DNA of 64,000 bases from Chaetomium olivaceum (lineage: Eukaryota > Ascomycota > Sordariomycetes > Sordariales > Chaetomiaceae). The translations under genes and the position numbers were made by a program. Location of the stretch: positions 186,001 to 250,000 of the forward strand of contig JAYWVB010000033.1 in assembly GCA_039881045.1 (NCBI GenBank), written 5' to 3'. Below the pieces are notes generated by a model. It was not told where the DNA came from. It made no database searches and was given only the letters and a program-made list of their open reading frames with translations. Of this stretch, positions 1-10,283 are shown piece by piece; the first letter of the stretch is position 1, and the number at the start of each line of letters is the position of its first letter.

Positions 1-1342
1 GGTCCCAGGGTTTGTGGACTATTAGGCAGTCTGTTCCTTGCAGCGGGGGCGCTGTTGATGGCGTTCGAGGAGCGACTGCGGTTTGATGCTCTGCTACTAG
101 GCTACCTCTGCCTGGCATTGGGTGGCCCCTTTACGTACATCTCGTCCTTCCAGCTGTCGAATGCCTTCCCCCGCCACTCGGGCTTCATTCTGGCGCTTCT
201 GACCGGCGCCTTTGACGCATCGAGCGCGGTGTTCCTACTCTACCGCATCGTCTACCAGCAGACGGACCACGCTTTCAACCACCAGCGCTTCTTCATGGGC
301 TATCTCATCGTACCGGTGGCCATCATCCTGTTGCAGTTCACGCTCATGCCGGCGCAGTCGTACAAGACTGTCGGGGAGCTGGTCGAAGAGATCGAGGAGC
401 CGCTGCACGCGGCTGCCGTGGATCCTGGACCGTACGACGACCAGGTCGACGAGGAGACGGCGCTGCTGCAGGAAGAGGAGCGCCAACATAGAGTGGACGT
501 GATCGAGGGGATCCATACCGTCCTGGGGCCGGCCATGGCGGAGGAGCAGACGGAGCGCGAGGAGCACACCAACAAGATCTCGGGCGTCTGGGGCGTCATG
601 CACGGCTACACAGCCTGGGAGCAGATCAAATCCCCCTGGTTCATCCTGATCTGTCTTTTTACCGGTATGCCTCCCCCCCCCCCCCACTACCCTCAACCCC
701 TGAGCACCACTAACACAAGCAACCCACCCCACAGTCGTCCAAATGACGCGCATCAACTTCTTCGTCGCCACCATCCGCACGCAATACGAGTACCTCTTCG
801 ACTCGCTCCCGCAAGCCGTCGCGCTCAACCACTTCTTCGACATTGCCCTGCCCCTGGGCGGCATCGCGGCCATCCCGCTTATCGGCCTGGTCCTCGATCA
901 CACCGCCACCACCACCGTGCTCGCCGCGCTCGTCTTCTTCGCCACCACCATCGGCGCGTTGGGTATCATCCCGCGCGCGCCCTGGGCGGGGTATGCGAAT
1001 GTGGTGCTGTTTGTGCTGTATCGGCCGTTTTATTACACCGCGGTGTCGGATTACTCGGCCAAGGTGTTTGGGTTTGAGACGTTTGGGACGGTATACGGCG
1101 CGGTGATTGCGCTGTCCGGGGTGCTGAACTTTTCGCAGCAGGGGTTGGATTGGTTGTTTGAGAAGCGGTTTGGAGGGGATCCGGTGCCGGTGAATGTCTT
1201 GTTGTTGGCGCTTGGGCTGGTGGTTGGCGTGGTGCTGGTGGGGTTTGTGGGGTGGAAGGCGAGGCGGGTGAGGGGGGGTGCTGGAACAGGAGGCGAGAGG
1301 GGCTTTTGGAGGTGGCTTGTTGTGAAGGGGTGGGGGTTATAG
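1..1342 (+). CDS. FMP42-like major facilitator superfamily transporter, 5' end outside window
   Basis: The frame is open from the first base, so the start codon lies upstream and about 423 C-terminal residues are visible. Two coding exons (1-664 and 735-1342) flank a 70-nt GT-AG intron whose start holds a run of 13 C. The protein is polytopic. A first hydrophobic block (FDALLLGYLCLALGGPFTYI) is followed by an acidic cytosolic loop rich in Glu and Asp, and then by about five more hydrophobic segments in exon 2. Segment order, the long central acidic loop and the pieces RINFFVATIRTQYEYLF and YRPFYYTAVSDYSAKVFGF are what I expect of the fungal FMP42/SLC43-like branch of the MFS. The substrate cannot be read from sequence. 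The C-terminus is short, basic and cytosolic. Family placement rests on recognition, not on a search. Confidence 0.7.
673..685 (+). repeat. C13 homopolymer inside the FMP42-like intron
   Basis: Thirteen consecutive C follow the GTATGC donor of the 665-734 intron and form part of its pyrimidine-rich tract. Because it is intronic, length changes here do not alter the protein. Confidence 0.9.
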
Positions 1343-2837
1343 TTGTGTGGTGCTTGATCAGGTAGTGGGTAGGTGAGATGTGGTGTTTGGAATTGATGGA
1401 GCAGGCAGGAGAGGACAGCATTCCAAGCAAGGAGTTGCTGGCTTCGAGATTTAAACTGTTTAAATAGGTGTACGAGCGTATCAAAACTAACTCTTTCATC
1501 AACTCTGTTTGGATGCAATAACGTCACTCTGCATAGCCTTGGAAGTTGTGGTCAAGACTCAACAACGTTTGATGGATGTGATGGGCAAGGAGATGATCAA
1601 GATTCAAGACCGGATGGAGCCCCCGAAACTGTCAACCCAGTAACTGAAATAAGCCCTTGTCGCCTAGTGAAACGGCCATCCTCATATTTAGCTTCCGAGG
1701 CTGACGAGGACTGGGGGCCATCTTAAAGAACAGACATGGAAAAGAGATGCTTTAGCCAAATCGAAGTACCTTATTCGATGTTGATGTGAGACAAGAAATC
1801 GGGAATTCGGCAAGTGCTCAAAATGCACATGGTCGTCCAAAGATGGCAAGCGAGCCAACGGCAGGACCCGCTCTTGGTCTGATTTCGTCTCCCTGTCGGC
1901 TCATGGCAAACGGCCCGTGCATTGATCGATTGCCCCGCCATGAGCCGTGAAGTGGGCGTTTGTGCAACTTGAACTCGATAGGTATCCCTGTTCGTCAACT
2001 GCTCTCGACTCGACCTCGACAAACAATTGATTGTGCCGCGCCCCTTTTTTCCGGGCCCCAACAACCCCGCCGGCCTCGATGCATGTGCTCCGCGGCCGTC
2101 TGGCAACCACTGGCAACCCAACGAGATGGACTTGGAGTCATACTAACCAGTTTGAGACCAATGTAATGCCCAAGTGGACATGCCCAGGCTCGAGCCAGGA
2201 GAGAAAATCATCTGGTACGGCAATGGGGGCGCTTCACGGGCTCCCTCACTGGCTCTCTCACTTGCTCTGTGGCCTCCAAGCTCGTTAAGCGCCCAGCCTG
2301 CGAGGCCAATCACAGAGGGGCTGCTTTTCAGTGCCGCCACCAATGCCCTGCCAATGCCCCTCGTTCGCGACCCTGTCTCCTCTGCTGCCCCCTGCTGTCC
2401 CCCTGTTCGATCGCAACGCGGCCTGCGCATCTGGCCGCATATTGCCTTGCCTGACGTCCTCGGCTTGGATTTTGCAACTTTAGCTTCAGTCGAACTGAGT
2501 GTGTTGGTTTGTGTCGATATTCGAGCTTTGCAGTAGTTGTGGCATCTCTTTCTCCTTTTTTTGGCAACCAGAAGCAGCTTCACCTCATCAGTTACCCCTC
2601 CACCACTGCCCCTCTCCCCACCCTTCCATTCATACAGGGGGTCTCTGTCAAGGAGGGGTTACCTTCAACCGCTGACAAGGTGACACCACCTCAGAGAGAG
2701 ATTTTGGCAAGGAGGACTCCAACACTAGGCTCGTCGCGAGTCTCGACTCGTCTTATCTCCCGACACTCGAGCCCTCGGGCACACACCGTCGCAACTTCAA
2801 GCAGAGCCAGGGCAGCAGCACCCATCTCCCACCCACC
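1343..2837. other. Intergenic region upstream of the WW/PhoD gene
   Basis: No supportable gene lies in these 1.5 kb. The 3' flank of the FMP42-like gene comes first. Closer to the next gene there is a CCAAT box at 2306-2310 and a pyrimidine-rich stretch around 2530-2640 typical of fungal core promoters and leaders. All open frames here are short and overlap on both strands. Confidence 0.6.
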
Positions 2838-5800
2838 ATGGGCTCCCGATCGCGCGACGTCCCCGATGAAGAGCTCTTTATGAGCCGACCGCGACCTGCT
2901 GAGGATTGCGACAGCCCTACGGTTGAACCGTTGAGAATATTCAAGCCGCAAAGCCCGGTCGGCAGCGATAGGGTTTCGAACCGGCCCAAGTACCCTGCTC
3001 CCCCGTCCTCGTCCTCGCCAGCGGGATCAGCTTCCTCTCCGGCATCCAAGGCGGGCATCGCATCTCTCCCGCCGCTGCCGTCCTTCCCCTTCGGCGCGTC
3101 GAGCTCTGCTGCTCCACTACCCTACCCCGACGACAACTCCAGTCACCAATCTAAGCCGCAGCCGTCCAAGCCCAGCTGGCTCCCTTATCCCGATGACGGG
3201 CCCAAGTCTTCTCCTCCGGCAGGAGGCAGGGTCTACAGCCCGCCGCCCATTTCCTCGAGCTCGCCGGCGCAAAAAGAGTCATTTGCTCGACCGACAGTGA
3301 ACACCGGGGAGAAAAAGGGAGGCCTTGCCGAGCGGCGCGGGACAGCTCCTAAACCCTTACAGAGCCCGATCAGTCCCGCCGGCGGCGAAGAGGACGACGC
3401 CGGGGGACTCTTTGCTAAACCTCTGAGGAATCCACCAGCCGCACCTGTGCCCAAGATCTCCAACTCTTATCAGCAGAAGCCCTACTATCCCCCGCCCGGC
3501 GGCGCAAGTAGTAGTAATCTGGCACCAAGTAGTGGTTTGGCACCGCCCATCGGCCGCTTCTCTTCCACTGCCTCCAACTCCACAACGCGGGCAAGCCGAG
3601 GTTCGCCGCCGCCGCCCGAGACACCCATCGTCGAACCGGGAACTATTCCTGGGGGAGGCATCGAAGCACGTTATGCCGCAGCGGGCATCTCCGGCACTGC
3701 GACTCTCAACGGCCTCCAGGCTCCGAGCGCCGCAGCGCAATCTAGGCTGGCACAGTACGGTCACCAAGCCCCGGTTGCGGCAACTCCCCCTCAGCCCCGG
3801 CCATGGACACCCACCGAAGCCCCAGGCCAGCAGCCGTTTGGACCCCCTACGGTGTATCAGGGTGACGATGTGGTGTCGGATCCAACGCCGCCACAACAAG
3901 GGTCGGCTTTCAACCTTCCCCAGAATCCCAGCCCGGCCTCGCAGGCTTCGCAGACCCCGCAAGCCTCGCAAACCCCACAGGCCTCGCAAAACCCGCAGGC
4001 ACCCGCGGGAGGCGCCTTACAAGTGAGTGTACTGGAACAGGACTTCCAGCGAATGCAGGCATCGACTCCGCCGCCTGCGTACACCAGCGTCAACCCCAAC
4101 GCGGGCTCAAAGTATCCCAGCGAAAAGCAGCGCCCAACCCAACCGCATCCAAGTTCGAGCGTGCCAAACATCACCCCGGCCGCAACTCCGCCTGCCGCTT
4201 CCTCGAGCGCTCACCCCATTGCTAGCCCTACCCCGATCAGCGCTCCCACACCGCAGAAGCAGAAGCAGAGCCCACCTGCGGCCGCTGCTGCCGCCGCAAT
4301 CCCGGCGCATAATGCCGGCCATCCCGCATTCGCCCAAGAGGCGAAACCGGCCGCCGCGCAGAACGGACAGCCAGCGCTGACACACACGCCTTCGCTCCTG
4401 GCGGCTACTCAATCGCCACCTCCGCTCCCCGAGGGTTGGATCGCCCACCTCGACCAGAACTCAGGCCAGTACTACTACATCCATCTGGCAACGCAAGCTA
4501 CCCAGTGGGAATTCCCGAAGGGACCTACCCCTTTGAACCATCACGATGCCGCGCCGCTGTCGCCGACAGCGTCGACCTACGGGAACCCCCTGGCGTCACC
4601 GCTCCTAGGCGGGGGCAAGGCAGGCCTCGCCTCGCCCATGTTCCACACTCAAGGTCATCCCGGATACGCAGAGAGTATTATGAGCGTCTCGGCATCTGTA
4701 GCCCCTTCAATGGGAGGGTTCTCTGGCCCTCCTCCCACCGCAGGTGTTGACGTGTACAAGGTCATGCCCACCAACGGCGTGTACTTCGGGCCCTATCTGC
4801 GCTACGTCAACATGGATCTAGAGAGAGGCATCTGGCACGGCAGCATTCTACTAGTTACCGACGGTCAGCAGCCTCCGACCATCCATCTCCATCTTAGCAT
4901 GGATCTCTCCCCAAACCCCCGCCAGCTCGTGCCGCAGAACATCTACACACACCAGAGGTGGACCTTCTACAAGTACGACATGGACCTTCAGATGTCGGAC
5001 CAGGGGACCGAGCGGTGGACATATGCCGTAACCTCGCATCTCGGGTGCACGAGATACGAGTTTGTGGTTGCTGGTCGCTACGAGGCCGGCTGGCGCATGA
5101 TTGCCCACTCGGGCAACGACTTCTCCCCTTCGACGAACCAGAACGAGCGGGCCAAACTCGGGGGCGTCGGCTTCATGTGGAAAGACATCCTGCAGAAGAA
5201 CGTCGAGTGCGGCGGCTTCCATGTTCAGCTTGGTCTAGGTGCCCAGATTTACGGCGATCGGCTCTGGAAGGAGGTGCCGCTACTGAAGCAGTGGCTTGCG
5301 ATGCAGGGCAGGGAGAACCGCAAGAATGCCCCGTGGACGGCGAGGCACCAGGAGGAGGTGTCTCACGCATACTTTCACTACTACTCCAGCCACTTCGACC
5401 AGCCGTTTATGCGCGAGGCCTTCGCGCAGATTCCGCATGTGTTGCAGGTTGATGATCATGACATGTAAGTTTCACTTACCGCTTGAACAGCAGCAGAACA
5501 CTGACTTACACAGTTTTGACGGTTTTGGCTCGTACCCCGACTACATGCAGTCGTCGGCCGTGTTCAAGGGCATCGGCCGCATCGCTATCGACATGTACTT
5601 GCTCTTCCAACACCATACGACCGTCGAGATCTTGCGCAACGTTAGCTCCGACATGGATCTGTTCACCATCACGGGCGCCGGCTGGCACTTTGTTAAGTAC
5701 CTCGGTCCCGCCGTCGTTGCAATCGGACCCGACTGCCGGTCGGAGCGTACACAGGCGCGCGTCATGGCTGGGCAGACGTACCAGGGGATTTTCCCCAAGG

Positions 5801-6770
5801 TGGCGACACTGCCGCCCAGCGTGCAGCACTGCATCTGGATGGTGTCAGTGCCCGTCGTGTACCCGCGCCTTGAAACGGTGGAGACGCTGGCCAACACGTT
5901 CGCCACGGGTAAGAAGGCTGTCAACACAACGTACAACATCCTCGGCAAGGTGACCAGCTCTGTCGCGGGTGTGGTCGGCGGCAAGGAGATGGTGCAGCAC
6001 GGGTTCAAGGAAGTCAAGAAGGCCGTCGGCAAGACCGGCCTGATGGGCAACGTGCTAAACCAGTTTGGCGAGTTCGATATCGCCGAGGAGCTTAAAGATC
6101 TCTGGACGCACGACTCCAAGGATCTTGAGCGGACCTACCTCATCCGCACTCTGCAGGGTATCGCCCAGCAAAAGGGCATCCGGATGACTTTCCTGTCTGG
6201 CGGTAAGCCCTCCTCCACCCCTCATCCACTCCCCTCCCCACGTCTTCCCATCCCATACTAAACTCCCTCGTCCCAACAGACGTCAACTGCGCCGGCGCAG
6301 GCCTCGTGCACGACCCCTCCCACCCCTCCGACCACAAGACCATGTACCAGATCATCGCCTCGCCCGTCGTCGCCGCCCCTTGCTCCAACTACCTCCTCAA
6401 GATGCTGCACAACAACAAGCTCCTCTACGTCCCGCAAAACGGCCACAAATCCACCCACGAGGTCTCCGACACCAAGGAGGACATGATGGAGATCTTCCAC
6501 ACGGACGCTTCGGGGGGCGCGCGCGAGTACAAGAAGCTCATGGCTCGCCGGAATTATGTCGCTATTGTGGCGTATGATCCGGAGGGTGCGGCCGGGGGTC
6601 AGGCGCAGCAGACGGGCGGGTATGCGGCGAGTATTAGTAGCGGTGGGCATTCGGGCGGGTTGAGTAAACTCAGTCTGGCGGTGGACTTTGTGGTGCAAGG
6701 GGATGGCATGTATACGGGGACGACAAAGTATGGGCCGGTGATTGTGCCGCATTTGGAATATGGGCATTAG
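2838..6770 (+). CDS. WW-domain PhoD-like phosphatase
   Basis: Three exons (2838-5464, 5514-6202, 6280-6770) encode about 1268 residues. The ATG at 2838 has a strong context (ACCATGG). Residues 1 to about 525 are Pro/Ser/Ala-rich and disordered, with QASQTP-type repeats at 3937-4005. A WW domain follows near residues 528-561, with both Trp present (LPEGWIAHLDQ, TQWEFPKGP). The C-terminal half matches the fungal PhoD-related phosphatase family, a PhoD branch of metallophosphatases. Telling pieces are QVDDHDIFDGFGSYP, formed exactly across intron 1, then LLFQHHTTVEILRNVS, PPSVQHCIWMVSVPVVYPR and DVNCAGAGLVHDPSHPSDHK across intron 2. Both introns restore conserved motifs, which supports the model. 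There is no signal peptide, so a cytosolic, membrane-associated role is likely. The WW domain should bind Pro-rich partners, possibly its own N-terminus. Substrate unknown. Confidence 0.88.
3937..4005 (+). repeat. Short tandem coding repeat (QASQTP-like)
   Basis: In the disordered N-terminus of the WW/PhoD protein the unit gcctcgcagaccccgca is repeated about four times with small changes (PASQASQTPQASQTPQASQ, then NPQAP). It is a degenerate coding minisatellite, not a CRISPR array. Confidence 0.75.
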
Positions 6771-7086
6771 GGCAGGGTGTGGTGTGGAGGTAGACCTTGA
6801 AAGGGGAAGGGGTGATGTGGTGTGATGTGATGAGTGATGATCAAGTGGATCTGTGGTTGTCATTTTCTACTACTTGTTACGGCTTTTGCTTGAATGTCTT
6901 TTTGGTTCTTTAAGAGATAGGGGGTTGTTTTGGTTCCATAGCCTTGGATAGCGGGTGTTTGAATGATACAATGTCCAAAATAAGAAAGAGTTTCTTCTTG
7001 GGATTAAATCACCGCGTTTATTTTGGACCCGCCACGCCGATGCTAAGGTATCTATCACCCAACTTGCATTAATTATCCATCCGTCA
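6771..7086. other. Convergent intergenic spacer
   Basis: This short spacer holds the 3' flanks of the WW/PhoD gene (plus) and the phosphomannomutase gene (minus). It is AT-richer than the coding DNA around it. I see no gene or structured RNA. Confidence 0.6.
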
Positions 7087-8074
7087 CTAGATGTCCTTCC
7101 CCCTACCCCCTTTATAGATCAAACAGCTTCTTGAGCTCGTCGATGGTGTCCTGCGGGCCGGTGTGACGGTGTGCCCGATGGTCCGGCTGTCGCTGAAGAT
7201 CTCGTAGTCGTTGCCGCCCTCGAAGGTCTTGTCGCCGAAGAAGTGGATCGTCTTGTACTCGACGCCGCCGGGGCGCTTGGCCTCGTTCTCGATGTGCTGC
7301 AGGCAGTATGTCTTGTCCCAGCCGGTGGGGAAGACGTCGAAGGAGATCTGCCCGCCGATGGAGAAGCTGTAAGTTGGGCGGTTGTTAGTTTACGTGGTGG
7401 CATAGGGAATGGCTCGCAACGTTAACGGAGGGGGCAAGAGGCAGAAAGTACGCACGTCAACCCCAGATGACCAAAGCGCTCGCGCAGCTTCTCGACAAAG
7501 GCCTTGCGGATGCCGTGCTCCTTGTCGTACTTCTCGTAGTCGTTGCGCTCCTGGGTGCTAGCATTACGGCCGACGGGCGAGACGTTGATCATGCCGTTGC
7601 GGAACTCGACGAAAGTGCCGCGCTTGACGGGGATCTCGAGGTCGGCGATGTAGTGCAAGATGAAGCGCACCAGCTCCTTGTACTGCTCCTCGCCGATCCA
7701 CTTGATGAAGCTGTTGGACGGCAGCTGCTCCCCCAGCCGGTACGCCGTCAGCCCGTTCTCGGCGAAGCAGAAGTCGAACAGCGTGGTGACGTTGATCGAG
7801 GTGGACCCCAGCTGCTCTTGCTGTTTGACCAGGTCAGACCCGCCCACGAAGCCGATCGCGACCTTTTGGCGGAGGCGCTCGAGGAGGTTGAGGATTTCGG
7901 GGGAGGCGGACTAGAAGAGGCACGAGTCAGTATGGGGTTGGGAATTGGGGACGATGGAACAGGGGAGGACGGGGAGAGACATACCAAACGAGCGGGCGTG
8001 AGGGTGCCATCGACATCGAAAAGGACGACGGTGTTCTTGATCTCGCGCTCGGCGAGGGGCGGGTAGGAAGCCAT
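7087..8074 (-). CDS. SEC53: Phosphomannomutase, C-terminus frameshifted in this sequence
   Basis: This HAD-superfamily enzyme interconverts mannose-6-P and mannose-1-P in the cytosol and feeds GDP-mannose synthesis for glycosylation. Exons on the minus strand are 8074-7985, 7910-7456 and 7366-7087. Exon 1 ends just after the catalytic motif VVLFDVDGTLTPARL, where the first Asp is the phosphate acceptor. Later landmarks are GFVGGSDLVKQQEQLG, FAENGLTAYRLGEQLP, FRNGMINVSPVGRN, SIGGQISFDVFPTGWDKTY and FFGDKTFEGGNDYEIFSDS. After TIGHTVT the expected tail (GPQDTIDELKKLFDL, stop at 7112) sits in another frame. As written, the frame runs on into an unrelated Arg/Ser-rich end that stops at 7087. The break lies at 7160-7171 and equals minus one or plus two bases. 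All catalytic motifs precede it. The length otherwise fits the family (about 270 residues). Confidence 0.93.
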
Positions 8075-9469
8075 TGTTGATGGGGTCGGTGGTTGGTGTA
8101 GTCGGTGTGGTTGGTGGGGAGGGAAGAACTCGAGTTTGGGGTAGGAAATAGAAACCGCGAGGCAGGTAAATGGCGAATTGGTTGGGCAGATACGGCTTCA
8201 GAGTCGGCGGTTCAAAGTTTCGGTGAAGGATATCCCCCTCTCTTCGCGACTGGTTCCTGGCCCCACGTTGTCGTCTGGGGAAGCTGAGAGGCGGTTGCCC
8301 CTCCCTTGCTGCTGTGCCCCTCCATTGACACCCAAGCATACCCCACTCCTCTCGTGCTGGCGGCCAAGAGGGGGAGTCTTCAGGGGTTCAGGGGCTATCA
8401 TAGCCCAGACTGGTCCACCCATCTTCTATCTATCATCAGGTACTGTACCTCGGCACATACCAATAACTTACATATACGAATACCGAGTACTCTCCTGCTG
8501 GGCAAAAAAACCGATACACCAAAAGTACACAGAGCTGGCTTGATGCGATATTCCTCGGTCAAATCGGACCCGAACTTAAGAAAACGAAGTGGAATAAAAT
8601 CTCTGACTTTTTATCTTTATTTTTTTGCAAATTGAACCTGAACTTAAGAAAACGAAGTGGAACAAATCTCTTGACTTTTTGTCTTCTTTATTTTTGGTGT
8701 ATCAGTTTTTTTGGCCAGAGGGAGGTACTGTACATACCAAACACCAGATCAACAAGAAGCCTAAAGTATGCACAGATTTACAGGATATTCACATCGCCAC
8801 CAGACAGAATGTCTAAACCCTCGCACATCCGTTACCTCATTAGATCCTGCCGTCTAAAGCGCCTTTTCAGCGAATATCCCCCCTTTCCCGTGTGACGGAA
8901 TGTAAATACAAGACATGCCCTATCAATACCTTATGGACACCCCGACCATATCAACCCCGAATCTACACCCATCTATCAACGTCCCTCGAAATAAACGCGC
9001 CAACACCGCACATTATGCAGATCCCAGTGGCTCGGGGAATTCTCAGTACAAACTCAGGGACTAAGTCATCCAGTCCCCATCCCGTCTCGTTGTTCGGCGC
9101 AGACGGGTGCTGCCCTCGACGAGATTCCAGCCGTGGGCGCATCTCTGTAGCCCGGTAGCGTGAGATGACCACCATCCTGCGGTTCCTTTCAAAGAGGGGC
9201 GAGCGGAACGTAGGTTGGTGACAGGTTAACGGTGTCTTGTAGTGAGATGCCAGCGATCCTGACCCTCCCGGCCCGACTGAGCCCTCTAACAAGTGTGATA
9301 AGTCGCCGGCTTTGCGTTGCAGCATATGCCATGCAAGCACGACAGAGCACGGCCGCATAACCGTACTCCGCGTCGTGTGTAACCGGACCGGGGTACCATC
9401 CAAGCCTCGGACCTCCCACACCCCGTACCGTACGCAGTGATTCCCCCATCCCCTCACTCTCTCCCCCTT
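8075..9469. other. Intergenic region between two minus-strand genes, carrying a transposable element
   Basis: Between the phosphomannomutase start and the CCX exchanger stop lie about 1.4 kb with no supportable gene. The 233-bp inverted-repeat element at 8492-8724 occupies the middle. The stretch 8075-8490 is the likely phosphomannomutase promoter. 8730-9469 shows nothing recognisable. Confidence 0.6.
8492..8724. mobile_element. Non-autonomous inverted-repeat element (MITE), copy 1
   Basis: The element begins CTCCTGCTGGGCAAAAAAAC and its right end, read on the other strand, begins CTCCCTCTGGCCAAAAAAAC. The imperfect terminal inverted repeats continue through GATACACCAAAA for about 33 bp. A perfect 5-bp direct repeat GTACT flanks it (8487-8491 and 8725-8729), the mark of insertion. 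Inside, a segment starting GAACTTAAGAAAACGAAG occurs twice, at 8572 and 8640, so the core is a 68-bp tandem duplication. It encodes no transposase. A second copy of 232 bp lies at 43696-43927 and looks about 95% identical. I do not recognise the superfamily; a 5-bp duplication argues against Tc1/mariner (TA) and hAT (8 bp). Confidence 0.88.
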
Positions 9470-10245
9470 TCACATCCCCAACGACACATCCGCAAACGTC
9501 CCCGTCATCTCCACCACCAGGTTCACCACCGTGCCCACCGTCCAAATGGCAATCAACCCCCACCCAATCCGCCTACTCATCACCCACCCGTTCGACGGCA
9601 CCACAATCAACAGCACCACCAACGTCAACAAGACCGTGATGGCCGAAATCATCAGGCTACCCCCCACCCGGACCCGATACGGTTTATACCGCAACTCACT
9701 GCCCGGGTGCTTCCGCTGATGTTTCTGCGCCTTGCTGATCCCCATCCACGCGCCGCCAATGCCCACCCCGAGCAAGATATTCAGCATCGGCCCGCCAAAA
9801 CACGCCGCCAGCGCCATGACGGGATAGCCCAGCCGGGCGACAGTGACATCAGCGACCAAATCGCCGAGGGAATTCCCCACGGCAAAGACCGTCAGCCCCA
9901 AAATCGCCTCCGAAATCCCCAGGATCACGCCTAGCGCCTTCAGCACGCCCACGACCTCGCCCGCGATGGTCGAGATCCACGCGACCGAGATGATGAAACC
10001 CAAAAAGCACAGCAGGAAGTGGTAGCGCGGCTTCTTGTGCGGCGTGGTGGTGGCGAGCAGCGCGCCCAGCAGGCAGAGCGACGTGACCACCGAGTAGAGC
10101 AGCATGCGCACGAAGCCCCGCCCGGGGGACGAGAAGTCGTCGGCTGTGTTGGCCCAGAGAATGGTTACTACGAAGAGCGGGCCCGTGAACAGTTGTACTG
10201 CGACCAGCCACCTGTTCCAAGTACCGGTGCTGTTGTTGTTGTTGG

Positions 10246-10283
<38 letters not shown>

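Noticed and set aside
3937..4005. Regular short repeats that could suggest a CRISPR array
   Set aside because: The units are 17-18 bp, contiguous, coding and in a eukaryotic gene; no spacers.
8492..8724. Solo LTR as explanation for the 5-bp flanking duplication
   Set aside because: LTRs begin TG and end CA without long terminal inverted repeats; this element begins CTCC, ends GGAG and has ~33-bp inverted repeats.
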